A program made the translations under genes and the position numbers. From Plantago elongata (taxonomy: Eukaryota > Streptophyta > Magnoliopsida > Lamiales > Plantaginaceae), in NCBI GenBank assembly GCA_036897095.1, contig JAYMSP010000038.1, forward strand, positions 44,779-108,778: 64,000 nt of DNA, in the 5' to 3' direction. Below, piece by piece: positions 33,901 through 46,146 of this stretch; position 1 is the stretch's first letter; each line of letters begins with the position of its first letter. The notes below the pieces were generated by a model. It worked only from the letters and a program-made list of their open reading frames with translations. It had not been told where the DNA came from and did not search any database.

Positions 33901-36891
33901 TACAGCTGGGCTGGGCTCCACTGTTAATAACTATTAGAAAAAAAAGGTAAATAAACAAGTAACGTTTTGATTATCAAGTACGACATACCATATGTCTAAG
34001 ACTTTCTGGAATACGTCAGCTGCAGCGGCATAATCTCCCGCCCTAGCAAGAAGCCGCCCCTGTTAACTTGGAGTTACAGGAACAAGCTTAGAAACTGTAC
34101 ACTCAAAAACATATTCGCATACAGAACTTAAACTGTAAATTAAAAACATACGGCTCAAAACAAAAGGTCCAAAAATAAATGATAAGATAGCCGCATTCTG
34201 AATTTTATGTTTGCTCTATCTACAAGAAATCTGAAGCATTTCACCACGTGTGGAGGTTAAAAGGGGTTAATGAAGTATTTAAATCAATTGAAAGCTTGAG
34301 AAGGCTGAAAGTGAAACCAAGCTATTACGTGGAGGTCAAAACAAAAGGTCCAAAATATATGGTAGACAGCCGCATTCTGAATTTCATTTTTGTTCCTTCT
34401 ATAAGTAACATGTAAATCTGATGTATTTTAGTACGTTTGTAAGATAGTCGCATTCTGAATTCTTTCTATAAGTAAAATGTCAAATCTAATGTATTTCAGC
34501 ACGTGTGGAGATTAAAAAGGTTAATGAAGTATTTAAATCAATTGAAAGCTTGAGTAGGCTGAAAGTGGAGCCACGTGTAAATTTTGCATGGCGCTCCAGA
34601 ATTTTCTCAAAAATAGTACAATAAAGTACAGTTTCAGGTTGCATCACCCACCCATCTGATATCAGACAAATGACAATGATTAGGTTCAAAGGAGCAATCT
34701 AACTGCAGCAGAGCTCAAAGAATACTCAGTCAATGACTCTTTGCTTAAGCCAATCGCAACCAATTTTTTACATAAGTTTATGCCTTCAAGAAACTCAAGA
34801 AATAGAGGGATAAGTTACGTTGACTTTCTATTCATCATGGTCCTCTCATAGCAACAAATTGGCTACGAGTTAAAATAGTTACAATTAATAAACAAGATAC
34901 CTCCAAAAAGTAGAGTCAGATCCGTAAGTTTTTTTTTTAGCAATTTATCTAGATTTTTGTGAACCTAGGATATTAGAATAGGAAGAAATTGTAACATATC
35001 TGGGAAGTGGGAAGACAGATAAATCTAAATACTATTTTGCACAATTCCTTTTAGTCTTTCAGGTAGTTTAGTTTATTTTGCTTCAGTTTTGGTGAGCATA
35101 ATAATGATCGATCTTTCGGGGAAAGTTAATAAGTGTGCAAGTACTGTCCGATAAGACGCCTCCCCTCCCAACCAATAGGTCGGAGGTCCGTGTCACATTT
35201 GCCATTTCAAAAAAAAAAAAAACTGTCCGATATTACAAATTGTAATCCGGAATATCTGACAGAATAATACAACTATAATCTACCGAAGAAATAAATGAAT
35301 AAGATTCAAAAAACTAAAAAAGAAAGGAGCCTTGTGGAATCTAAATAGTACCTGTAGGCGCAATTTATCAGCTTCAATCCCCATGAGAGCTCCTAAGTCT
35401 CCAGAAAGAATCTCCAGCGCATCTCTGTATTTAGATTGCTGCTCCAGCAGGGATATGTAGACACTGAGAGCTGCAGCAGAAAAACATTTTTTAGCAACTG
35501 AAACACCAAGAAACAAAAAGAAACGCATACACATTTCAACTCATATATCTTTCAGACCGATAGACGAAGAGCAAAAAAGGATGAACCTTCTGGCTCGTGC
35601 AAACTGTGAGAAGCTATGTGTTTCTTTAGTAAGCCTTCAGCTAGAAGGAAAAGATTGTGACCTCCATTGCCGCAGCAAACCTATGACAAGTTCAGACACC
35701 AAAACATTCATGAAGTACATTGTGTTTTAAACACCATACAAATTTGTACAGGAAGCAAGATCACTTGCAATCGAAGTACATGGTAGATACAATTCACACC
35801 CTTATCAGCTTCGGAAGGGGTTGGAGAAAATTCTCAAGATAACTGTAAAGTTTAGCTAATTCGATGAGAGCATTAATTAAATTCAGTTCAGTCCCGTGCA
35901 TGAACACACGTGTCAGAAAGATCGAATCTTGCACATGGCTAGGGATTCTCTTGAGATTAATAAATGACAACAGCGCATATATTTCATGTATTTGAGAGAT
36001 TCCGCCTTGGCACAACAGTTTAAAACAGTTTATCTAGGTCTAGAAGTGCAATAGAGAAAGCACGTGAAACTTTACCTGCAACTGAATGCTGCAAACAGCC
36101 CAAAGTAGGAACCTTTCTTCACCAGCAATCTTGTACATTTTAATAGCTATCTACCATAACACAAGGGCAATGTCAGTTCTGCAGATTCATCAACAAAGAC
36201 CTCCAAAGAGAGTTGAACAGGTTTTCAGCAATGTTTCTAACCTGTTGCTGCTTCACAAACGAATACTCACGGACGTAACAGTTAAAAAGGCCCATCATCA
36301 ACTCTAGATTGTTAGGATACTTCCCACAAGCATACTCGTAGCAGCTCGTCGCCATCCCCACTGTTCATTTCCAAACAGCAATATCAATCCACAGTCAGCT
36401 AATAGCCAGTTAAGAATTGAAAACAAAAAACAAAAAACAATACTGACAGTGATCAAGTCTCTGGAAGACAATCTGCAAAGTACTCAGCGTGAGGTCGTCG
36501 ACCAGCACATTCGAGTCATTTCTGAACAAAATCTCTTTGGCATTTAAACAAACAGATAGTGCCTCCTCATTCTTACCCATTCTTTCCAACACCAGCGCCT
36601 TCAACGCCTGTACAAATCAACTCAAACACTGATAATCGAACTGATTACACAAATTTAACAAACTAACTCACATACAAAGAACATTCTTTTAAGAGATTTA
36701 AGCAAAATGCAAATGCTTTATAAAAAAAAAAAAAAAGGACTTACGAGGGCATAAGGAGAAGTGGGGTATTTGGATAAAAGTGCAGTGGTGAGCTTGAGAG
36801 CGTTCTTGAACTGGCGAGAATCAATGGCGTCCCAAACGGGTCGGACCCGCCGCTCCGGTATGCCGCCGGCGAAGCCGAATTTGGAGGCCAT
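27902..36891 (-). CDS. NAA25: NatB N-terminal acetyltransferase auxiliary subunit NAA25
   Basis: NAA25 anchors the catalytic subunit NAA20 to the ribosome; the NatB complex acetylates nascent proteins starting Met-Asp, Met-Glu, Met-Asn or Met-Gln. Nineteen exons join in frame to 1007 aa: 36745-36891, 36448-36607, 36242-36360, 36076-36150, 35587-35680, 35352-35470, 33989-34059, 33525-33660, 33263-33438, 32689-32891, 32374-32504, 31707-31783, 30835-30909, 30521-30713, 30294-30413, 30055-30193, 29792-29832, 29134-29385, 27902-28597. The N-terminal part (about 20-300) has TPR-like helical repeats (YALALKALVLERMGKNEEAL, YPNNLELMMGLFNCYV); the rest is the NatB_MDM20 region. Exon 17 is only 41 bp. 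The exon 13/14 junction encodes Cys528 where I expect Trp (YEWYKSLD). Intron 6 carries tandem repeats and a SINE. Arabidopsis NAA25 is of similar length (about 1065 aa). Confidence 0.94.
34140..34580. repeat. Imperfect tandem repeats in NAA25 intron 6
   Basis: Blocks such as AAAACAAAAGGTCCAAAA, GCCGCATTCTGAATT, and TTAATGAAGTATTTAAATCA recur two to three times across this span, forming about two and a half units of roughly 190-230 bp with a shorter internal repeat. ACGTG cores (CCACGTGTGG, GCACGTGTGG, CCACGTG) recur with the units. Confidence 0.8.
35143..35232 (+). mobile_element. 5'-truncated SINE in NAA25 intron 6
   Basis: The body is 35154-35221. It keeps CTCCCAACCAATAGGTCGGAGG, a mutated B box (35185-35195) and a 14-base A tail. 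An 11 bp perfect direct repeat, ACTGTCCGATA, flanks it (35143-35153 and 35222-35232). It lacks the 5' A-box part, so it is probably a truncated insertion. It lies antisense to NAA25. Confidence 0.8.
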
Positions 36892-37896
36892 ATCGTTAGA
36901 TTGACGAAAAGGTGTTGTTTTGGGGGAAAATTGGGAAAAGCATCAACTGGTGAGTGAGATTTTGGAGAAACGAGGGTTGAATAGAGTTTTGAGGAGGAGG
37001 GGTTTATGGTCTGCGGTGAGGACTCTCGATCTGCTTGCGGCTACTGACTGTGAATGTTAAATGGTGGTGATGTAGTAACTGTGTTTATTTCTAGATTAAT
37101 TATGCTGTATGTGATAGTAATTCTTACTCCATCAAGGGCCCTATGTACAAAATTTTTAAGGTAAATTTATACCACATAATTTAATTTTAAATAGTTTTAA
37201 ATATTAACGTGTTATGTTGTGCATTTGTTGTGTAAGTTATACGTGAATAAATTATACGATCATCTGAAAAGATTTTTTTAAAAAAATTAATAATTATGAT
37301 TTGTTAAATTAATATTTAAAACGACAAAGTATAGTGAAGTTGAAAATATGAAAAATGGTGTGCATGTTACAATTTGGTCAAAATCAATTAAAGTGTTCAT
37401 GAACCATATCTCATATGACAATTATAATTGGAAATGTTATTTTTATATAGTAAAGAATTAAATATTTATACACATTTTATTTTTTTACAGTAATAAAATT
37501 GATCGAGATCCTAAATCTTGTTAGTTTAAATGAGAATTTAAATAGCATACTTGAATAGGATATTAAAAGGTTACTTGGTTATACTTTTAGTTAATCATTC
37601 TACATTTTTAACAGGCTATAAATTATATAATTAACTATCACACGCTCATATAATGTTGGATATCATATAGTGTCTATAAGCATACATGCATCTTGTTTTG
37701 CTCATCGATTTTAACATATTTTCGCCACTCGAGATTGACATAGTATAAAACTTGCTCACACTTATATGAATTGAGGTGTTTTTTTATTTAAATTAGTATT
37801 TAATATTTACATCGTATGTGATATATGTACATTAAATTATAAATCTGGATGTATTTCATTTAAAAAATACACAAAAAATATTTGAAAAATAAATTA
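36892..37896. other. NAA25 promoter region and AT-rich spacer
   Basis: The first 150-200 bp should contain the NAA25 5' UTR and core promoter. The rest is AT-rich with no gene. Confidence 0.45.
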
Positions 37897-38376
37897 CTCC
37901 TAATAACATATTTAAGCTCTTTATGCTTGTGAGTCTCTGACTTGTCGGCACCAAAAACTTTAGAAGATGAAGTTTCAAGCTTTTCAACTCTTGATTGCAA
38001 AGAAGATAGCACTGTTATAAGCGTTGTTATAAGCGTTTGTACTATATAGTAAAGCACCTGAACGATCTGAAAATGCACTGTGGCCTGTGGGCAACTAACA
38101 TCAGTTCCATGTATTCGCGCTATATATCATGTCATATACACAGGTAGAAAGAGAGGGCTAATGTTAAAAAAAGTTTAAAAGGAATAAAGAAGAACATCAA
38201 CCATCATATATATTACTCATAAATGTAAAAATAATCATTTTCATGAACGAGAATTACCAAATAAGTATATTTCAGGATAATTGAAGTACATGTAATCCTT
38301 TTCAAAATTGGCAGTTGGTTAGAGTTGGTTATTAAATTGTTTGTGTAGGGGAGTGATCTAAAGTTAAAGGTTAATA
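37897..38376 (-). pseudogene. Inverted fragment of SNX2 (intron 2 to exon 3)
   Basis: Read on the minus strand, this segment is collinear with 41900-42376 of the intact SNX2 gene: about 250 bp of intron 2 followed by most of exon 3. The translated part includes LSSLQSRVEKLETSS and KVFGADKSE, matching the BAR region of SNX2. It is clearly non-functional: the acceptor CAG is changed to CAT, a short internal duplication (CTTATAACAACGCTTATAACA) is present, and it breaks off before the end of exon 3. It joins head to head with the next feature. Confidence 0.9.
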
Positions 38377-38486
38377 AAAAAATTCTAAGTTTTTCTCTTC
38401 TCCAGCTCAAGATGTTGGGTGAAGAGATCAATTATCCTCTCCAATCCCACCAGGGTGTTGATTTTTTAGACGAACTAGAAGATCAA
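38377..38486 (+). pseudogene. Fragment of SNX2 5' end (5' UTR and start of exon 1)
   Basis: Collinear with 39895-40000 of SNX2, including TCTTCTCCAGCTCAA before the ATG. The copied ATG at 38412 opens a frame of 34 codons starting MLGEEINYPLQSHQG, close to the SNX2 start, then runs into unrelated sequence and a stop. It lies directly beside the inverted intron 2-exon 3 fragment, so the copy is rearranged. Confidence 0.88.
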
Positions 38487-38592
38487 CGATTTTCCCTGGA
38501 AGCTAGAATCGTTTGAACATAGACAACAAATAGCAGTCGACGATTTTCCTGGAAGCTAGAATCGTTTGAACATAGACAACAAATAGCAATCG
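38486..38592. repeat. 53-54 bp tandem duplication
   Basis: Two near-identical copies, 38486-38539 and 38540-38592, starting ACGATTTTCC and differing by one inserted C and one substitution. It begins at the break point of the SNX2 fragment. Confidence 0.85.
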
Positions 38593-39926
38593 ACTTCCAG
38601 TTCTTGACATCCATCAACTTCCATTCCAATCATCCATCGTGAATCTTGTCATCGGCTTCCATATCCAGTCGACTTCTAGTTCCAAGCATCAAACGTTGAT
38701 CGTCTCAGTAAAGTCGACAACTGTCCAGGCATCAATCGTCGCAACATCGGTTTCGGTAATTCCTTTCTCTCAATTTTCCTTGTTGAATACCTGATTAAAA
38801 TCGGGCAATTCATATGTTTTAATAACCAAGCATCTAATTCATCGATTTTTTTTCCTAAGGAACATATCTACAATGATGCTTGTTATTAACCAAGCATCTC
38901 ATTAGATGAAATGTATGCTTATTGTCACATTCAATGGCAGATATCGAATCAAGTAGGAATTCGGCAAAAATAAACATGCATGAGAAGTTATGATCTCATG
39001 AAAGACCTTTTACGTTCCGATGATACTTGTTGATTATTTAGATACGATGCTTGAATAAGAGACGATGTTTGATGATGATACTTGTTGATTATTTAGATAC
39101 GATGCTTGAATAAGAGACGATGTTTGATGATTATTAGATGTGATAGAACAATATCGGACAACTAAAATCCGTTGTAGTCTGATTACATGGATCGAAAAAG
39201 AGGTGGACGGATGGTGGTGGTGCTGTCGTTTGCAGGTGGTGTGTCGTCATTCACCTCACGTGTTAGCTCTTTTTTTCCATCCTCAACATGTACAAAATAT
39301 ATTTGTGTTTTTATTAATTATTATTGATACTATTTTATTTTATTTTTATATAAAAATAATATTCTTAAATTTATAATTGTATATTATGTACGAGGGTACA
39401 ATTGTCAATTAGCTAATACGACTACTTATGAGTTGTCGTACATAGTTAGAGTAGTCGTATATAAAATTAATTACTGAGATTAGATTTCAACGGTAGTACA
39501 ACTACTATCTCATTTTAACAAGTAGTATATCAACTATCTCACCGTAGAAATTTAATGAGAGTTCCTTCGTTAACAACAAAGGGAAAGTTAAAATAATTTG
39601 GAGGTATTCGATCAAATTTTAAGTTTTGATTAATTTATAGTATTTTTTTATATATTATTAATCTATTTTAAGTTTTAGAAGTTTTGACTGATTTATAATT
39701 TTTTCTCATAACAAATATTTATCGACGGATCTACGCACTGACAGTTGAATGAGAGTAGTGTCATAACAAAACTTGCACGAGTAGATAACAGATTAGGACT
39801 TATGAGCTTAACGTTAACTGTAATTAATCGCGAAGCTGATAATAAAACTGTACTACACCACTAAACTCGTCTTCTCCACATGTACAATTAATCAAAAATC
39901 CAAAGTCTCCTCTTCTCCAGCTCAAA
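38593..39926. other. Intergenic region and SNX2 promoter
   Basis: Contains a perfect 55 bp tandem duplication (separate entry) and then the promoter and 5' UTR of SNX2. No gene is supported. Confidence 0.45.
39021..39130. repeat. Perfect 55 bp tandem duplication
   Basis: 39021-39075 and 39076-39130 are identical, starting TGATACTTGTTGATT. Identity implies a recent event. Confidence 0.9.
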
Positions 39927-42900
39927 ATGATGGGTGCAGAGAACAATCACCCTCTCCAATTCCACCAGGATGTTGATTCCTTAGACGAACCAGAAGATCA
40001 AATGCAAACCCTAACCCTCACCGATTCCACCACCATCGACGACGTTTCCACCTCCAAATCCTACTCCAACTATCGCAGCGCCATATCCACCCTGTCCCCC
40101 TCCGCCGTCACCGATCCCCTACTCTCCGGCAACCACTCTCCGTCTTACGCCGACGTCATCCGCCAATCGCACACAAACGGTGGATTCTCCGATTCGAAGG
40201 TTGATCCGAGATCAGAGCCGTCCAGTTCGGACGGGGAGTACTTGAGGATCTCGGTTTCGAATCCGCAGAAGGAGGTTGAGGCGTCTAGTTCGATTGTGCC
40301 TGGTGGTAATACTTACATTACTTATTTGATCACGACTAGTACCAACATTTCGGATTACGGAGGGTCGGAGTTTACGATTAGGAGGAGGTTTAGGGATGTG
40401 GTTACTCTGTCTGATCGGTTAGGTGAGGGTTATAGGGGATACTTTGTTCCGCCGAGGCCGGATAAAAGTGTGGTGGAGAGTCAGGTGATGCATAAGCAGG
40501 AGTTTGTGGAGCAGAGGAGTGTGGAAGTGGAGAAGTACTTGAGGAGACTAGCGGCGCATCCGGTGATTAGGAAGAGCGATGAGTTGAGGGTGTTTTTGAC
40601 GGTTCAGGGAAGAATGCCGTTGGTTGCGAGCATTGATGCGGCGTCTAGGGTGCTCGATGGTGCGGTGAGGCTGCCGAAGCAGCTTTTAGGGGAGACGGGG
40701 AGTGTTGTTGAGCCGCAGGATGTAGTGCAACCTGCCAAGGGTGGGAGGGATTTGTTGAGGTATTTTAAGGAGTTGAAGCAGTCGGTGGTGAATGACTGGG
40801 GTAAAACTAGGCAGGTTGTGGAGGAGGAGGATAAGGAGTTTCTGGAAAAGAAGGAGAAGCTGTTGAGTTTTGAGCAACAGCTTACTAGTGTGTCCAGACA
40901 GGTTTGTTTCTAGACATTGTAGCCTTTCAGGCTGTCTCTTGTACTGTTTTGTTATGGATAGAACATAATGGATTTGGAAATATTTGAATCTGTGTAGATG
41001 TCACTCTCAGATAAACATTTAAGTAATGCAGTCCTGATTAATCTTATGTACTTATGTGGCTTGGTTCTTGTGGAAATAGTTTGTACCTTTAATTTTGGCT
41101 TTGCAATTTATCTTTCAATTATGCAATTATAAGTTGATGAATCTGCGATCTCATTCTCATAGATATATTTTAGCAGCCCAGTTCTGATTGCAGTTTAATG
41201 TGATTTTATGGCTTGGTTCCTGCTAAAGGTATTTGTACCTGGGTGTTGTAGGCAGAATCATTGGTGAAAGCACAACAGGATATGGGGGATACAATGGGAG
41301 AGCTGGGCCTGGCATGTATCAAATTATCGAAATTTGAAACCGAGCAGGCAGTATTAAATACACAAAGAATTAGGGCGACAGACATGAAAACCGTAGGAAC
41401 CACAGCTGTCAAAACTAGTAGATTGCAGCGAGAGTTAAATGCACATGCCGTGAAGCATTTTGTAAGTGGTTCATTCTCCTGGATCCTGACATTTGCGTAG
41501 TTTCTTTCCTTCGATGTTAATTATTGGTCTTGTTTAGTAATTCCTTACCTCCATGTCAAAGGCCTAGTTATATAGTAAGTTAGTAACTTGCAACGTAAGT
41601 GCTGGTTATATTGTAAAATGTTTCTATCTAATTTACTCACCCTTTTCACGTTCTATCCTGTTGTTTTCCATTACTTTTGCTTGTTTAGTAATTCTAGTAA
41701 TTCATTTGGTGTCTAAAAGTATATACAGAGTGTGTTTGGCAGTGATAGTTAGAACCAATTGGTGTATTTTTTGGACGTGGTTTGGCTAAGTGAGCTGGCA
41801 CTGTTTATTTATCTTTCCTTTCCGTTCTATGGAGTATTTTGTTACTTTCTCTAGCTATCGTCTTAACCTATTCTTTTTTCTTCAGCTCTTATTCACACCT
41901 ATAACACACCTATTATTAACCTTCAACTCTAGATCACCCCTTACACAAAAAGTTCCATAAACAACTCTAGCCGACTGCCAGTTTTGGAAAGGATTACTTG
42001 TACTTTAATTACCCTGACATACACTTATTTGGTATTCCTTGTTCGTGAAAATGATTAGTTTTACATTTATGAGTATTATATATGATGGTTGAGGTTCTTC
42101 TTCATTAATTTAACCTTTTTTTTTAACTTTAGCCCTCTCTTTCTACTTGTGTATATAACAGGATACATTGCACGAATACATGGGACTGATGTTAGCTGCC
42201 CACAATGCATTTTCAGATCGTTCCAGTGCTTTACTGACAGTGCAAACACTTATAACAGAGTTGTCTTCTTTGCAATCAAGAGCTGAAAAACTCGAAACAT
42301 CATCTCCTAAAGTTTTTGGTGCTGACAAGTCAAAGACTCGCAAGCTAGAAGAGCTTAAAGATGTTATTAGGGGCACAGAAGATTCTAAAAGTTGTGCAAT
42401 CCGAGAATATGAAAGAATTAAGGTAAACGTGCCTAGACCTGGTGACTGCTACCTTCTTAGTTTCTAATACGCTGGTGTGGTTCTAAGATTTTAAGCAATT
42501 GAACTGAAGCTCTATCTTATGTTTGGTGCTCAGAATTTCATATGTAGTTATCAAACAAGGTTGGTGTTCATCGTACATCATACATAAATGTATTCTCATT
42601 TCTCCTATTTATTTGTTTATGTTGTTTCCTCCTCCTCCTGCTCCTCCTCCTCCTCCTCCTCCTCCTCCCCCTCCTCCTCAGATTGTCTTGTTTTGAAGAG
42701 TGACATCATGGAGAATTTTATCCCATTCAGCTTACCTATTCACCAACTTATTTTCCTTTCTATTTTCTTTTGTGATCCATACATAGATAACTTAACCTGT
42801 ATCCATAGCTATCCTCTTTCATGATGTTCTGAATAGTTGAAATCATTTATCTATTGCAGTTGTTCCTTTTAGAAAATATCATTGGCTCTAATATAAGTTA

Positions 42901-44428
42901 TAACCTCATGCAAAAAGAAAATGTCATCTTATGCAGTCTCACTTTGTTTGATCTCTATACTTACATAAATATTTTATCAAGTTGTGGCGTCCACACATGT
43001 AGGTGCAGTGGCAATCTTTTGATGGCTTATCCATGATTTGAGAACTTTTTTTTAATAGATAGATTGCAGGCAGAAGGTCGAAAAGGTTTTTCTTTACATG
43101 GTTATCTTAGAGGCATTTTAGTTGCTTAAACTGAATCCATTTTGTGGTTTGCCATAAATCTGAAAATTCTCAGTATCAGTTTAGTTCAGGATGACTGTCT
43201 AGATTATGGACTTACAATGTTCTCATTCTGAGCAACCTACTCTGTTCAATTTATTGTTAATTTGTTACTGTACTTCTGATTTTGATTTTCTTTCTTTCCT
43301 TCCTTTTTTCTTTGCATAGAAATTATGTGATAGGACACCATTGCAGCATTAGGCTTGCCGGAATGTTCCTCTTCTGAATTGAATATGGCAAGCACAATGA
43401 ATATTTGGAGTTAATACCTCTACCATCCCTTCCCCTCTGATGTACCGCACTTTAATGTTGGAAGACGTTCCTTGACTGATTATTCTTTCGTTATATATTG
43501 GCATTACTTTCTATGTTTATATCCTTAGATGTATTCTTAAATATACTTCGCTTAGCTGTACTGACGGTCCCCCAACTGCAGGAAAATAACAGGAGTGAAA
43601 TTCAAAGGCTAGATAGAGAGAGGCAGAATGACTTTGTTAATATGCTGAAAGGATTTGTTTCTAATCAGGTACCTTTGCCTGATTGATAGTAATGTATGAA
43701 AAATTTTGTTGTTGCTAAATCTTTTTGTTAGTTGCTTATTGATTTGCCGCTCATAATATACAATTGCAAGCATCTAAATGATGAAAACGACTCAAGAAGG
43801 TGGAAGATCCCAGAAAAGTTTCTCTTGTAATGTTTTCGATTCTTCTCACTTAAGGTGGCTTAGGCGTGTTGGTGTCGTATGGTTTTGGCATATATACACA
43901 TGTGAATGGGACTGAATCTTTTGCTTAGTATGTTAAACTCTATTACTACCTTTAAAATTTTACTATAGTTTGTCCGTCCTAGATCATATTAGCAACCGAC
44001 TTTATGGAATCAAGTGTGCACATTATGGTCTCGTGGTCTGTGTTGTGTCCAGATGAACCTCTCCTGTAAGAAATTGATGAATTCCATCTATTTAGAATTA
44101 TTATTTATTTTTTGAATTTCGGTAATGCAGTAGATATATAACCATTGACACTGCACGTCAAAATTCTAGATGGTGGTTTTGAATTATCTTTATGCGCAGC
44201 ATAAACTTATTCCCTTGTAATAAGATTTCTTGATACCTACAGTTTTAGGCTCGCTTGTCAATACCTGCCATGCTTGTAGTAAAGCACGTACATACCCTTC
44301 TCTCACTTGTACAGTTGTACTTTATCAAATGCTTTGTGATTTTGCAGGTGTCATATAATGAAAAAATGGCTAGTGAATGGGCTAAAGCTGCAGAGGAGAC
44401 TAGTAAATATGCAAATGACAGTACGTAG
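39927..44428 (+). CDS. SNX2: Sorting nexin 2 (PX-BAR protein)
   Basis: SNX2 proteins bind PI3P on endosomes and work with SNX1 and the retromer core in sorting to vacuole and plasma membrane. Five exons join in frame: 39927-40901, 41252-41461, 42162-42422, 43582-43668, 44348-44428, giving 537 aa. Residues 1-100 are a Ser-rich low-complexity region. The PX domain (about 105-227) has the phosphoinositide motif RRRFRDV (152-158) and the PPRPDKS loop. The rest (about 250-530) is the Vps5-type BAR domain, with helices rich in Glu, Lys and Gln. Two adjacent ATGs open the frame; either may be used. Exon 1 is long and intronless, exons 4 and 5 are short. Intron 3 holds a CCT repeat. Rearranged copies of parts of this gene lie 1.5-2 kb upstream. 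Confidence 0.94.
42627..42679. repeat. (CCT)n microsatellite in SNX2 intron 3
   Basis: About 17 near-perfect CCT/CTC units with one G and one extra C interruption. It is likely to vary in length between individuals. Confidence 0.9.
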
Positions 44429-45204
44429 CAGAAGCTGTATTTTACACAATTTTGAGATTGAGTTGTATTTTCGATTAATGGGAGCTTTATTGAGATCAAT
44501 GGCTCTAAATAAACTTCATACAGAAAGTCAGTGTTGAAAGTTGGAACTTCAGCCTTTTCATCCAGGTTTTTTTTAGGGTGCCTTGCTAATTTTAAGTGGA
44601 CTGTTTCGACACTCCCTTGAAGTTGTAATACCACGGATCAGTCGATTGACATTCTCTATTTTACACTTTAAAAATATCTTGACACATTGTTGTACTTTTT
44701 TACTAGTGAAATAGATCTTCCGTTCAATATTATTGCCCTGACTTGTAAGCTACTAAGCATACATATGTACTTGGATATCTACATGACATCTGTGTAGAAG
44801 ATTTATCACTACACACTAAGGGGCATTTTGATCCTCAGGAGCTGCCTGACAGAATGAAAGTATACAAACGGTTGGTTAAACTTGGGAAAAAGAACTATAT
44901 TTTAGACCTTACGCTAAAAGCAGCTAATGCTTAAAATCTGTCAGAGTGGTTGAAACTGAAGACTCACATAATGTTGTAACTTAACTTGTACTGAAGGATG
45001 CTGGTGTTATTGCTCCTCAGAAGAACAAATGGATTCCTGTAAAGATTTTCTCTTGCTTTGGGAGTTTTGCCAAGAAGAACTAGAACGCTCAACCAGACAG
45101 ATGTCCGTTAATTCATCAAACACCGTAGTTGAGAATTTTATATTTGTTTTAAGAAACTATGCAAATATACCTCGCGTCTTAAATCTTATCATCGTCATAA
45201 TTTT
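44429..45204. other. 3' flank of SNX2
   Basis: SNX2 3' UTR and downstream sequence. An open frame near 45029 shows no recognisable family. No gene called. Confidence 0.45.
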
Positions 45205-45376
45205 ATCAATTCTTCATAATACTTCTTGAAGTGGATCTTCCCCTTGCATATTTTGTATATTAAAACCAACACCAATAAGTAGAACCGTTTTCATCAATTC
45301 TTCATAAAACTTCTTGATGTGGATCTTCCCCTCATATATTTCGTATCTTAAAACAAACACCAAATTAGAACCGTTT
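45205..45376. repeat. 88 bp tandem duplication
   Basis: Copies 45205-45292 and 45293-45376 share ATCAATTCTTCATAA, GTGGATCTTCCCC and the end AGAACCGTTT, with several substitutions and a small deletion in the second. Confidence 0.8.
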
Positions 45377-46146
45377 GGTAAACACATTTTGGATGGCCAT
45401 CGATGCTGGAAGCATGTTTATTTACCATTGATAATTTGTTAGTGGGATGGTCAAGCCGTCCTCAGCGGCGGATGAATCACTCAGTCACCGACTTAAAGAA
45501 AGATTGCGGAAAGGAACAATATATGTATGTAATAATGTAATATTTGTTATGTTACACGGAGTATGAGTTTGTCAAATCTTGAAATTTGGTTGATGCCCAT
45601 TCATTATCAAAGATGATTACTATTTTGGCATTTTCAACAAGTTTGTTTTGTCCAGTTGCTCGTGAACAGAACACGATTACAAAGCTCAGATACTTCCAGG
45701 CACCTTCAAACATCTCTCTCAACTCTCACTTCACATTATTATACTCACCACCCTCTCCAGGTTCTTTGTCCTATCATCAAATCTGTCTTATCCAGTTTTA
45801 TGTGTTTACACATAAAACATCTAAATGTTCATTAAAATGTGGGCTATCATCACCAACACCAGTCGACTAGGTCAAAAGTGCACCAACTCAAAAGCAACAG
45901 ATAATTTCTTATGAGCAGGTAAACGGTGTGTCCGACTTTAGACGAATTAGCATATCGAGGTATTACAAATTGAGGAAATTAATCTTCATATGGTGCCTTG
46001 CACTCTATGATGGTCCAAGCGCAACCAAAAGGGACCCCATATTCTATCACACGAATGAATAATATCGATTGTTAATGGGTCTGAGCCAAAGTTATTTCGG
46101 ACGGCCTAGTCCAAGGCCGAATCCTCTTTGCAGCACAAGAGACACG
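45377..46146. other. Intergenic region between SNX2 and EXO70B
   Basis: AT-rich. Short open frames without family resemblance. Nothing else seen. Confidence 0.4.

Noticed and set aside
44245-44634. Minus-strand open frame over SNX2 exon 5
   Set aside because: Covers the end of SNX2 on the other strand; no homologue recognised.
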